Assembly: GCA_963082975.1 (NCBI GenBank)
Contig: OY720345.1
Span: 7,900,491-7,964,490 of the forward strand
DNA length: 64,000 nucleotides
From: Labia minor
Lineage: Eukaryota > Arthropoda > Insecta > Dermaptera > Spongiphoridae
Direction: 5' to 3'
Shown here: one piece after another, positions 36,601-42,404 of the stretch
How positions within the stretch are numbered: the stretch's first letter is position 1
How the letters are laid out: every line of letters starts with the position of its first letter
Translations under genes and position numbers: made by a program
The notes under the pieces: model-generated
Database searches by the model: none
The model's input: only the letters and a program-made list of their open reading frames with translations
What the model was told of the DNA's origin: nothing

Positions 36601-39600
36601 ATAAAGTAGGAATCGAAGAACGAGCTGATGACTTCAGAAGTGCTTCGGCGATTGGAAGAAGCGCTGGCATAAGTGTAATTACTTGGAAGGGGACAAAATG
36701 GATATAAATGAATAAATAAATACTTTACGAAATAATTCAAAATTCACCTTTTCTTTTGAATTAACCTCGAAAATATAATACTATATACTTATAGTATATC
36801 CTAGTTAAGGTTTGTTTGTATATACCTACGTCAGGGAATATTATATTTAAAAATCAGAGTCTATTTTTATTCATTCATATCCTCAAAGGTATTCGAATAC
36901 GAACCTGGGACCTATGATATTGTTATATTAGTTTCTGGTAGGCAACAAATTGATTTTATCAAAAATACATATATTGCAAATCTAAAAAAAAAAAATTAAT
37001 TCTTCATATAATATACTCGTAGGTATAAGTAATTGAGATTTTTTTAAATAAACTTATTACTATCACCAAATCGAGACATTTTACCTTTTTTACTATCTCG
37101 ACAGAGATTTTGATGTTTTTATACGTTTTGAAGGTTCCTGAATCATTTTCACTAAAATTATTATGTATGTGTGTGTGTATGTATGTAGACAAGATTACGC
37201 AAAAACGGTTTTAGCTAGAATAATGAAATTTGGTATACGGGAATTATTTAAAATTCGTAGTTTTCTATCAACTTTTGAGAAATGTAGCTCAACGGAAGAG
37301 GGTCATTATCTACAACGAATTGATTTTTATTCCTCTAAAGTGACCGTAAAAATAAAGATATGTTTGATAATTTTTCACATGATTAAAAATTGTATAAAAC
37401 TTCTATATATAGAATTTCAGCTACCAGAATTCATTTTTTAACACTGCAAATCTCGCGCCAACACGTGACGTGGTGCCATCAACAAAGAGTCAAACATGCG
37501 CTGGTTTAATAAATATTATTTATTAATTTTAATTTATATTTAATTAAATTTAATTTAAACATAATATATTATGTTATTTAATTCAATACAAATTGCGAGA
37601 TAGTCGAGTGGAGACACTCCAGCTAATTTTATTTTATTTTAATTATTACTTACTAATTTTAATATATTAAGGATAATAATTTTTTTTTAATTGAATATAA
37701 TATTTTTTAATTGACAGAATCACAATATTGACAGTGGATCGTCCCCGATCTGATTTGTTCCCGTTCTTCACTCAGTTAACTTTTCTGTGCCTGGGGCAGC
37801 TCGTTTATTCGGGGCCAACAGCGGCCACTCTGCACTACTTTGCTAGGCTTGGATTTCCCTGTCCCAACGCAGACAATCCACTGGCCTACTATTGTAAGAG
37901 ACCATCCCCCTCCACCTCCCCCTCCTCCCCACTTCCTTCCTTCCTTCCTCTCGATTAATTTTTAATTTTAATTTATTATATTATTTATCATATATACTAC
38001 CCGATCTATAATTTATGTAGAAGAGAATACGATTCATTTTTAATAAGTTACATATTAGATATATATCTATTATATATATATATATATATATTAGCGAAAT
38101 TATTAAATTTGTAAGGGAATTTTGTAAATAAAACCAGATATTGATATTTGTTATTGTAAATACAAAAAATACAAACATGTGTATTTTTTATATTTTTTGT
38201 ATATTTTTGAATAAATTTACAATAACAAATATCAACAATAATATCAATATATTTTTTTGTATATTTTTGAATAAATTTACAATAACAAATATCAATATCT
38301 GGTTTTATTTACTTACTTACAAAAAATCCCTTACAAAAAAGTCATTAAAGCTTTAATAATTTAATATTAAATTTGTAATACAAATTTTTATTTTTTTTCC
38401 AATTATCTATAATAATAATAATAATAATATTTTTTTAATTTCAATTTTGGAAAAAAATTAATACATGATGAATCATTAGTGTGTCTATGCACTGTCGATC
38501 GACGATCACGTGAACGTTTTGTGGAATCCAATCAGCAAATTGCTGCACTGGTTGAACGTTTTCGTGTGGAGGGCCCAACTAGAGCGGCGCCCCCGACAAG
38601 GGATACTGATGCATTAATAAGGGGCCTCCGAGTACCATTGGCAGCTTTTGGAAAACCAAACCCTTTACAAAATATAGCAACACTTTATGTGTAAGTATTT
38701 TTTCAAAAATTCAATCTTTCATTGTAATTTAGAATTGCATTAAATTTATAAAAAAAAAATTAAATAATTTATTTTATTAATATTATTATTATTATTTTTT
38801 ATTATTTAATTTTTTAATATTTGTTTTTTTTTAAAAAAATTAAAAGTTAATTTAATATTTAAATTATAATTTATTTAGTGCCGCCCAAACGGGTACAAAC
38901 TAACTAACTTACCAATCTTCAGGGTTCACCCACAAAAAGTCAAAATATTCCATATTCACATATTGAAGGTTATTAAAAATTTAAGAAAAATTAAAAAATA
39001 CTTGTATAATACAATTTCTAAATAATAATTATTTTATAAACAAGAAGTGAGTGAGTGTTATAGACATATTTTCAATGCAATTAACTCAAATCCTATTTCT
39101 CATATCTAAATATAATTTTTTATTGAAAAAAAATATAAATATTATAAAATAAAATTCAGAAATTCAAATTTTTGTTTATTTAATTTAATTATTATTATTA
39201 TTATTTTTTTTTTTTTGATTAAAGACGTGCTATGGCAAATGTATTTTCATTTCGACGAGTTGGTCTTTTCAATTTAGCAATTCGTCTATTTCCTTTGCCT
39301 ATATTTTTTGCAATATTATGGATCTTTTATTATGATATGGAGGTAAGCAAATTAATTTAATGTACCTCAATAATTTTTTTTATTTGTATAACACAGTTCG
39401 AAAATAAAATAAATCAAAAAATTAGAAGTGTTGATTGCTCTAATATTTTTTTTTCTAAAATTCAAAGAATCTTTAAAGACAAAATTGAGTTTTTCACAAA
39501 TAAATAAAGATTTAAAATAGAAAATAATAGTTTTTTTTTCTTGTGATCATCACATGCATATATAATTATTATTTATTTTATTATAATTAGGATTTTCAAC

Positions 39601-42312
39601 GAACTTATTATACACGAAAGGGGCTTATCTTGAATGCCCTTGCTGGATCATATACTACTGCTATCATCGTCACTGCCATCACTTGTATGTATAAACTATT
39701 ATTATGATTTTTCATTAATTAGCTAATTAATTAATTTAATCTATTCATATAATCGAAGAATAATAATTGATATTTTTTTTCATAATATAGTTCCTGCATT
39801 TCGTAATCGTTATCGAGAAGAGAATGCAGACGGATTATATTCAGGGCCAACGTTCCTCTTCAGTTATCTTTTATTCACGCTTCCTTTTAGTATTGTAACG
39901 AGTTTTCTTGCTGGAACAATCTTATTTCAGTAAGTTTGGTTGAAATTATTTATTTGAGCCAGCCACAGAACCGACCGACGATTTGAAATAAATTCATTTC
40001 CAAACAACATATCTATTTAACTACACCGTCCATTCCAAAAGAAACCGAACTTGTCAGTGTGTTTTGTACATCGGTCGGAAAATGAGTTTCAAACAAAGAG
40101 CTGCAATTGATTTTTGTGTTAAACTTGGTAAAACTTTTACTGAAACGCACAAAATGCTACAAAATGCTCATGGTGATGATTGTCTATCCCATACGCAAGT
40201 TTACGAGTGGTTCGGGCGATTCAAATCGGGTAGAGAGACGCTGGATGATGACGAAAGATCAGGCCGTCCCAGAACCGGATTTTTACGATTCAAAAGGAAT
40301 TATCCACAAAGAATCTGTTCCACCCGGCCAGACAGTCACTGGAGAGGTTTACTTGGGCGTCATGAAGCGTTTTCTGACAAGAATTCGTCGTATTCGGCCA
40401 GAATATCGAGGACTCTTTTGCAAGATAATGAACCATCACATCGTTCGCAACTTGTAACTGAATTTTTGGTCAAAAATCACGTTATTCCTTTGCATCATTC
40501 GCCCTATTCACCAGATCTGGCTCCGTGAGACTTCTATCTGTTCCCTAAACTGCATTTGGCGATGAAAAGAAAGTGGCACGCATCGATTGAAGCCATTGAG
40601 AAGGCGACGACCGACGTCCTAAAGACCATTCCAATAAAGGACATGGAGAAGTCGTTTGACAACTTGTTGGAGCGTGCAAATTTGTGTATCGATACAGAAG
40701 AGGAATACATTGATTAATAAAAATAATTTGTTCCAAAATGTACATTGTTTTTTTGTTTTTTTAAAAAGTTCGGTTTCTTTTCAAATAGAGGGTTTATACT
40801 TATATATAATAATAATATAATAATGGAAGTTGATGAAATTGGTTTTATTTTATTTTGTTGATTCTTTTGAGGTTTTGAGATTAAATAAATTCTATTCCAA
40901 AATTCTATTTCAAATGTTATATAGTTATTTTTGTTTATTTTTACATTTCAATTAAAATTTCAATTCTTATATGTGGTATGTTGATATATTAGATTGTTTG
41001 GAAAGTAATTTCGTTTTTCCGCCAGACGATTTAATTCTATTTCTTCAAACACAACGTCACACTTAAACAGCATAATCATTATATATTTGGAGAGCTTGAA
41101 TTTGAATGCTGTTTCGTCATATTTTACTTTTTTCCTATAGAAAAGGTAAAAATGTTGTTCAAGCTTGAAATAAATTAACGAAACTGTATTGGAGATGATG
41201 TTTTGACAATACGCGCAGGGCCAGAACTGGTTGGCAAAACTTGGATCTGGCAAATTTGATGTCGAGGATACACGGCAAATTCGAAGGCCGGTTGAAGCTG
41301 ATAAAAACAGGATAAAGACATTAGTTGATTATATTATACGGACACACAATGGACAGACGGACAGTCATCATGCTAAAGATACGTTTTTTTGTTAACAAAA
41401 TGCATGAATGGTGGAGAGATGTAAAAATCTCCACGTGTGAAAATTGGTGTAAAAACAATACCTTCCCTTCTTATCGTCGGTCGATAAAAATAGGAATAAA
41501 ATAGATTTATTCCTCAATGATTTTGTTGTTGTTATTGTTTTTGTTTTAAGGTTATTCCCTGGTGTTAATGACCTATTCACAGAATGGTTGGTTGTCTCAA
41601 GTGCGATTCTTGTATCATACATGTTAGCAGAACAACAAACCATTGGCTGGTTACTACTAATAAAGAATCGCCTCTCTGCATCCATTTGCAGTCTTACTTT
41701 ATCAATTGTATATCTTCTTCTAGGATCAGCAACACTCAGGTTTTTCAATATAATTTTCTTTTTTTTCTAATAATTATTCATATTTATTGATTTATGAGAA
41801 TATTAATATTATTTTTTATTAATCACAGATCATATCGTGGTCTACCAGAATGGCTTGAATATGCCACTTATGCTTTTCAATCACGCTATGCAGCATTGGT
41901 CCTTGGACAAACCATGTTTCAGGATAAACGTCATTTTGTTGCATTACCTGCTGATGCAAGTAGTGTCTGTGCACCAGCACTTTCCCGGCCAGGATGTATT
42001 TATGCATCTGGCCATGTTTGGCTTGGAGAAAGATTTCATTATGATGGTAGGTCCAGAAAATAACAAAAACCATCATTCCTCATTGACTTCTAATAATTAG
42101 ATTTCTGAAATTTAACACTATCATGTTTAATTTTAGGAGAACTTCCTGATTGGGTGGAGAGTGGGGCTGCTGCTGGTGGTCTTCTTTTAGGCCATTGGAT
42201 AATAACAGCCATCTTGGCATTATTTACACATAAAGTCAAACCAGCAAGTGCAGCAACTCATGGTAAACCAAGAAGAACAATTCCATCAAGACCCGCAACA
42301 GTCACTGCATAA
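18638..42312 (+). CDS. ABCG-family half-transporter with degenerate ATPase motifs (13 exons)
   Basis: Joining 18638-18691, 30748-30865, 33201-33409, 34061-34205, 35090-35186, 37718-37893, 38480-38690, 39225-39342, 39591-39684, 39791-39929, 41551-41739, 41829-42046 and 42137-42312 gives 1944 bases: 647 codons plus stop. All junctions are GT..AG with matching phases. Half-transporters of this family are about 650 residues, with the ATPase domain first and six membrane segments after; this fits. The domain order and sequence resemble ABCG5/ABCG8-type sterol transporters. The nucleotide-binding motifs are unusual: Walker A GSKGSGKQ (residues 55-62), signature region TISEYRR (158-164), Walker B LLDQP with Q182 in place of catalytic Glu, and D215 at the switch-histidine position. 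Probably a plasma-membrane protein needing a canonical partner; substrate unknown. Start ATG 18638 has context GCAGCCATGC; an upstream extension is possible. Confidence 0.88.
19166..19766 (+). mobile_element. Helentron-like element (HINE), copy 3
   Basis: Nearly complete: TTTTTACTATCTCGCC at the left, GT/GTAT microsatellite at 19285-19316, CGAGATAGT at 19738-19746, hairpin GAGTG-GAGA-CACTC and CAGCT at the right edge followed by AA. It lies 0.5 kb into ABCG intron 1 and about 0.9 kb from copy 2 in the same orientation. Confidence 0.65.
19933..20498. mobile_element. hAT-like MITE (CGCCC family), 566 bp
   Basis: The left end AGTGGTTCCTAACCTTTTTGG and the right end GGTTAGGAATCACTAG form terminal inverted repeats. 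Flanking octamers attaaaat and attaaaac match at 7 of 8. Interior blocks of CGCCCCCC near both ends and a repeated TTTTTTAGA motif are shared with other MITEs here. Non-coding. Confidence 0.7.
20499..21513. other. AT-rich intron DNA, nothing recognised
   Basis: Low-complexity sequence within ABCG intron 1. A fragment near 21360-21440 (CAGGGTTTCCCAACCAAG onward) resembles a hAT MITE left end, but no matching right end was found. Confidence 0.45.
21514..21767. mobile_element. hAT-like MITE (GGGCCGG family) with a nested fragment
   Basis: The left end CAGGGATGGGCAAATAC and the right end GACTTTGGCCCATCCCT are inverted repeats of hAT type. Flanks ccatctat and ccatacat match at 6 of 8. The middle contains GACCATATTT followed by CCAAACCGGGACATTT, the interior motif of the MITE at 3269, suggesting shared or nested origin. 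Confidence 0.6.
22600..22825 (+). pseudogene. Mariner-like 3' end fragment
   Basis: A broken reading frame ends in VVASGEYFDG-like residues, typical of a mariner-type transposase C-terminus, followed by a stop, an AT-rich tail and a terminal-repeat-like end CCGAACTTTTTAAACACACCTCGTA. The 5' half is missing. Similarity is judged by eye. Confidence 0.4.
23305..23460 (+). pseudogene. Mariner-like 5' end fragment
   Basis: About 150 bp starting TTAGGTTGTTAGGAAAATAATTTC match the start of the mariner fragment at 40990 (TTAGATTGTTTGGAAAGTAATTTC), including the CCGCCAGA and TTCTTCAAAC blocks. Only the 5' end survives. Confidence 0.5.
24208..24302. repeat. Local direct repeat, unit 1
   Basis: About 95 bp (GGCAAGCGATTTGTC ... 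TCTGCTTTAGGCC) recur at 24528-24624 in the same orientation with few changes. A short open frame crosses it on both strands. I cannot identify the source; it may be a piece of a repeat family. Confidence 0.6.
24528..24624. repeat. Local direct repeat, unit 2
   Basis: Second copy of the 24208-24302 unit, about 225 bp downstream and 36 bp before the target site of the 3-kb hAT element. Shared core: TCCTGGCACTATCATATCAC. Confidence 0.6.
24757..24910. repeat. Block repeated within the hAT element, copy 1
   Basis: Sequence GGTAAAGGACATGATT through TACCCAGGATATTATTTTT matches 26332-26480 in the same orientation. Shared inner landmarks are TCACGTGAGGGCAGG and TTCTTTTCTACTGGG. Possibly a small element that inserted twice. 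Confidence 0.6.
25458..25690. other. GC-rich, G-rich patch with short open frames
   Basis: A 200-bp GC-rich segment inside the hAT element is open on both strands and contains a run of GGAGGG/GGCGGAGGGGGGG. Frames on either strand give plausible but unrecognised peptides, and no splice partner is evident. It may be captured host sequence. Confidence 0.3.
26122..26190. other. Twin perfect hairpins
   Basis: The first hairpin has a perfect 20-bp stem (26122-26141 with 26145-26164) and a TTC loop; its top is AACCCCC-TTC-GGGGGTT. It is followed with no spacer by a perfect 12-bp stem (26165-26176 with 26179-26190) and a 2-base loop. Perfect complementarity in decayed DNA implies recent origin or selection. 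They recall the paired triloop hairpins at the Helitron 3' ends but lack CTRR. Confidence 0.8.
26332..26480. repeat. Block repeated within the hAT element, copy 2
   Basis: Second copy of the 24757-24910 block, same orientation, keeping TCACGTGAGGGCAGG and the TTCTTTTCTACTGGG segment. It starts about 50 bp after a G run (26283-26300). Confidence 0.6.
27018..27176 (+). pseudogene. hAT transposase C-terminal dimerisation remnant
   Basis: An open stretch of about 52 codons ending in TAG contains FFGSTYLCESAFSYMNAIK, then QITDLHLESGLRIALSS. This matches the C-terminal dimerisation region of hAT transposases, where a Ser/Thr-x-x-CE-x-x-FS pattern precedes a basic patch and an LR-x-A-x-S end. The catalytic DDE core is absent. 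Plus strand, so the element's coding direction is left to right. Confidence 0.75.
27691..27990. mobile_element. hAT MITE (CGGACCA family), 300 bp
   Basis: The ends CAGCGGTCGCCAAACTTT and CACTTTGGCAACCGCTG are inverted repeats, with GCGGACCACTA repeats inside. The octamer ATTTATAG is perfectly duplicated at 27683-27690 and 27991-27998. It lies only 20 bp from the right end of the 3-kb hAT element; the two insertions used different target sites. Confidence 0.88.
28500..28700 (+). other. Possible alternative first exon of the ABCG gene
   Basis: A non-repetitive GC-richer segment ends with GGATCCATA followed by GTAAGC, a strong donor at 28699/28700. The open frame through it ends in phase 0, the phase needed to join ABCG exon 2 at 30748. 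An ATG at 28608 with good context (AGCATGG) lies in that frame. This would replace the conserved first beta strand of exon 1, so it is speculative. Confidence 0.25.
28716..29312 (+). mobile_element. Helentron-like element (HINE), copy 4
   Basis: Starts TTTTTACTATCTCGGC, ends CGAGATAGTCGAGTG-GAGA-CACTCCAGCT. A small insertion (about 28811-28838) repeats the AGGTTGA motif next to the family microsatellite. It begins 17 bases after the donor-like site at 28700. Confidence 0.65.
29518..29660 (+). mobile_element. Second HINE-like family, 5' fragment
   Basis: Starts TTTTACCGACCGAGGAAGGGAAGGTATT and continues to the GTTAACAGAAAAAA block and a CCGTCC remnant of a GTCY-type microsatellite. Related pieces occur at 34317, 41342 (minus) and 62484. 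The 3' end is not recognisable. Confidence 0.5.
29695..30306. mobile_element. Foldback MITE with about 135-bp inverted repeats
   Basis: The left arm (about 29695-29835) and right arm (about 30170-30306) are inverted copies sharing AAAGTTTATGGA and TAAGCCTGACAAAG/TAAGTCTGACAAAG. The intervening 335 bp is AT-rich. A partial copy lies at 55584-55835 and a terminal fragment at 30535-30600. Non-coding. Confidence 0.7.
30305..30490. repeat. Dispersed repeat, shared with 16790-16985
   Basis: Copy of the TACAGTGTTTTATTTAA family. Immediately after its TTAATTAA run a short piece (AGTTGACCAATCGAACTAAAA) is repeated, suggesting local duplication. Confidence 0.6.
30748..30865 (+). CDS. ABCG exon 2 (residues 19-57): approach to Walker A
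   Basis: Acceptor TTTTTGTCCAG; ends in phase 1 at AAAG followed by GTTTGT. Encodes ILKDISMDVRSGEVMAILGSK, the canonical lead-in of ABCG ATPases; the Walker A loop is split by intron 2 after GSK. Confidence 0.92.
31440..31560. repeat. Unassigned GC-richer repeat-like segment
   Basis: Contains three spaced GGGCGGCA/GGGACGG-type blocks (GAGGGCGGCAAACCGGGC, GGGACGGTAAA, AGGGCGGCATTTT) inside ABCG intron 2. This looks like the end of a DNA transposon, but I could not define both ends. Confidence 0.35.
32101..32394 (-). mobile_element. tRNA-derived SINE, minus orientation
   Basis: On the minus strand the head shows a tRNA-like region with the B-box GGTTCAAGTCC inside CCCGGGTTCAAGTCCCGGG, followed by a family body and a T-rich tail. 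ACTAATCAACTAA flanks both ends (32088-32100 and 32395-32407), a 13-bp target duplication. The same family occurs at 57217. It sits antisense in ABCG intron 2. It is transcribed by RNA polymerase III if active and mobilised by a LINE in trans. Confidence 0.88.
33201..33409 (+). CDS. ABCG exon 3 (residues 58-127): Walker A end and Q-loop
   Basis: Completes Walker A as GSGKQ; the residue after the invariant Lys is Gln instead of Ser/Thr that coordinates magnesium. The Q-loop region YLTQQCTLLPGLTVFQSL is recognisable. Phase 1 in, phase 0 out (AAG followed by GTATTT). Confidence 0.92.
33473..33982. mobile_element. Foldback MITE in ABCG intron 3
   Basis: About 105 bp at the left (CTTCAGGGATTTGGATGAAA onward) recur inverted at the right (about 33880-33982, ATCCAAATCCCTGAACCTTC), including TTTGCCAGTGGATTCCTTT and its complement. 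The element fills most of this 651-bp intron. Confidence 0.75.
34061..34205 (+). CDS. ABCG exon 4 (residues 128-175): signature region
   Basis: Encodes VKQVMADLALSQVANR, the helical lead to the signature, then TISEYRRLQIGVQLVKDP. The family's usual SGGE/STGE signature is replaced by ISEY. Phase 0 in, phase 1 out. Confidence 0.92.
34317..34640 (+). mobile_element. Second HINE-like family, longest copy
   Basis: Starts TTTTTACTGACCGACGATAGG, has a degenerate GTCTGTCC microsatellite (about 34440-34480) and a body resembling DINE-1-type elements. It lies in ABCG intron 4. A 3' hairpin was not identified. Confidence 0.5.
34670..34872. repeat. Duplicated hAT right ends
   Basis: The end-like sequence GCGGGCCGTAGTTTGCCGAC occurs twice in direct orientation (34680 and 34845), the second followed by CCCCTGG, a hAT-type terminus. 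A left end is missing, so this is probably a truncated or rearranged MITE. Confidence 0.5.
35090..35186 (+). CDS. ABCG exon 5 (residues 176-208): Walker B
   Basis: Encodes VFLLDQPSQGLDPLSSYLV. Walker B Asp is present (D181), but the next residue, normally the catalytic Glu, is Gln (Q182); the D-loop GLD follows. Phase 1 in, phase 2 out (AAAAG followed by GTAAAT). Confidence 0.92.
35510..36772 (+). pseudogene. Mariner-like element with internal duplication
   Basis: The ends GAGGTCTGTTCAAAAGAAAAGG and its inverted counterpart near 36740-36770 define a mariner with TA-type flanks, in ABCG intron 5. The transposase catalytic half occurs twice in tandem: about 35840-36215 and 36270-36600. Each carries ILHHDNAPAHT-like and PYSPDLVPC-like pieces, broken by stops and frameshifts. 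The second copy lost part of the PYSPD segment. Not functional. Confidence 0.8.
37086..37624 (+). mobile_element. Helentron-like element (HINE), copy 5
   Basis: Starts TTTTTACTATCTCGAC and ends CGAGATAGTCGAGTG-GAGA-CACTCCAGCT followed by AA. Several internal deletions shorten it to about 540 bp. It ends 94 bases before ABCG exon 6. Confidence 0.65.
37718..37893 (+). CDS. ABCG exon 6 (residues 208-266): switch region and domain end
   Basis: Encodes ITILTVDRPRSDLFPFF, where ABCG proteins normally have a switch His in I-H-Q-P-R; here D-R-P-R. The following LCLGQLVYSGPTAATLHYF and GFPCPNADNPLAYY are strongly ABCG5/8-like. Phase 2 in, phase 1 out. Confidence 0.92.
38110..38335. mobile_element. 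Foldback MITE in ABCG intron 6
   Basis: GTAAGGGAATTTTGTAAAT and the following AAACCAGATATTGATATTTG recur inverted at the right end (CAAATATCAATATCTGGTTT ... CCCTTAC). A partial extra arm copy lies at 38208-38240. It is 226 bp long and non-coding. Confidence 0.7.
38480..38690 (+). CDS. ABCG exon 7 (residues 267-337): linker to membrane domain
   Basis: Encodes CTVDRRSRERFVESNQQI, matching the conserved VD-x-x-S-x-E-R region after the ATPase domain, then a Pro/Arg-rich linker. Acceptor ATTAG; ends in phase 2 before GTAAGT. Confidence 0.9.
39225..39342 (+). CDS. ABCG exon 8 (residues 337-376): first membrane segment
   Basis: Encodes FRRVGLFNLAIRLFPLPIFFAILWIFYYDME, an amphipathic connecting helix followed by transmembrane helix 1. 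Acceptor GATTAAAG, donor GAG followed by GTAAGC, phase 0 out. Confidence 0.9.
39591..39684 (+). CDS. ABCG exon 9 (residues 377-408)
   Basis: Encodes DFQRTYYTRKGLILNALAGS, then a hydrophobic TTAIIVTAIT, transmembrane helix 2. Ends in phase 1 before GTATGT. Confidence 0.88.
39791..39929 (+). CDS. ABCG exon 10 (residues 408-454)
   Basis: Encodes FRNRYREENADGLYSGPTFL, a form of the family's conserved R-E-x-x-x-G-L-Y-S cytosolic loop, followed by transmembrane helix 3 (LLFTLPFSIVTSFLAGTILF). Phase 1 in, phase 2 out. Confidence 0.9.
40024..40790 (+). pseudogene. Mariner-like element in ABCG intron 10
   Basis: The ends CCAAAAGAAACCGAACTT (about 40032) and AAGTTCGGTTTCTTTTCAAA (about 40766) are inverted repeats. 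The transposase begins MSFKQRAAIDFCVKLGKT and has the helix-turn-helix region with YEWFGRFKSGRE, then a deletion and frameshift, and later LLQDNEPSHRSQ and SPYSPDLAP-TGA-DFYLFPKL. A large internal deletion and stops make it dead. Different family from 35510. Confidence 0.82.
40988..41340 (+). pseudogene. Mariner-like 5' fragment
   Basis: Starts TTAGATTGTTTGGAAAGTAA (terminal-repeat-like) and encodes, across frameshifts, LAKLGSGKFDVEDTRQIRRP and VEADKNRIKTLVD, the paired-type DNA-binding region of mariner transposases. The catalytic half is missing and another repeat abuts directly. A shorter copy is at 23305. Confidence 0.7.
41342..41492 (-). mobile_element. Second HINE-like family, minus-strand fragment
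   Basis: Reverse complement of the family at 34317: ATCGACCGACGATAAG start at the right, GTTAACAAAAAAACG block and a GTCY-type microsatellite at the left. It ends 58 bases before ABCG exon 11. Confidence 0.55.
41551..41739 (+). CDS. ABCG exon 11 (residues 454-517)
   Basis: Encodes two hydrophobic helices, WLVVSSAILVSYMLAEQQ and SICSLTLSIVYLLLGSATL, corresponding to transmembrane helices 4 and 5. Phase 2 in and out; acceptor TTGTTTTAAG. Confidence 0.9.
41829..42046 (+). CDS. ABCG exon 12 (residues 517-590): large external loop
   Basis: Encodes the re-entrant/extracellular region, including WLEYATYAFQSRYAALVLGQ and two Cys in SSVCAPALSRPGC, where ABCG proteins usually carry disulfide-forming cysteines. 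Phase 2 in, phase 1 out. Confidence 0.9.
42137..42312 (+). CDS. ABCG exon 13 (residues 590-647): last membrane segment and stop
   Basis: Encodes GGLLLGHWIITAILALF, transmembrane helix 6, and a short basic tail rich in Arg, Pro and Thr, ending TAA at 42310-42312. An AATAAA about 140 bases downstream (near 42450) could be the polyadenylation signal. Confidence 0.92.
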
Positions 42313-42373
42313 AAAATACCGATCTCAATTCTTTTATTTTAATTATTTCAATATTAATATTTATTTAATTATG

Positions 42374-42404
<31 letters not shown>

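Noticed and set aside
36492-36740. Minus-strand frame of 82 codons.
   Set aside because: It is antisense to mariner transposase remnants and has no independent features.
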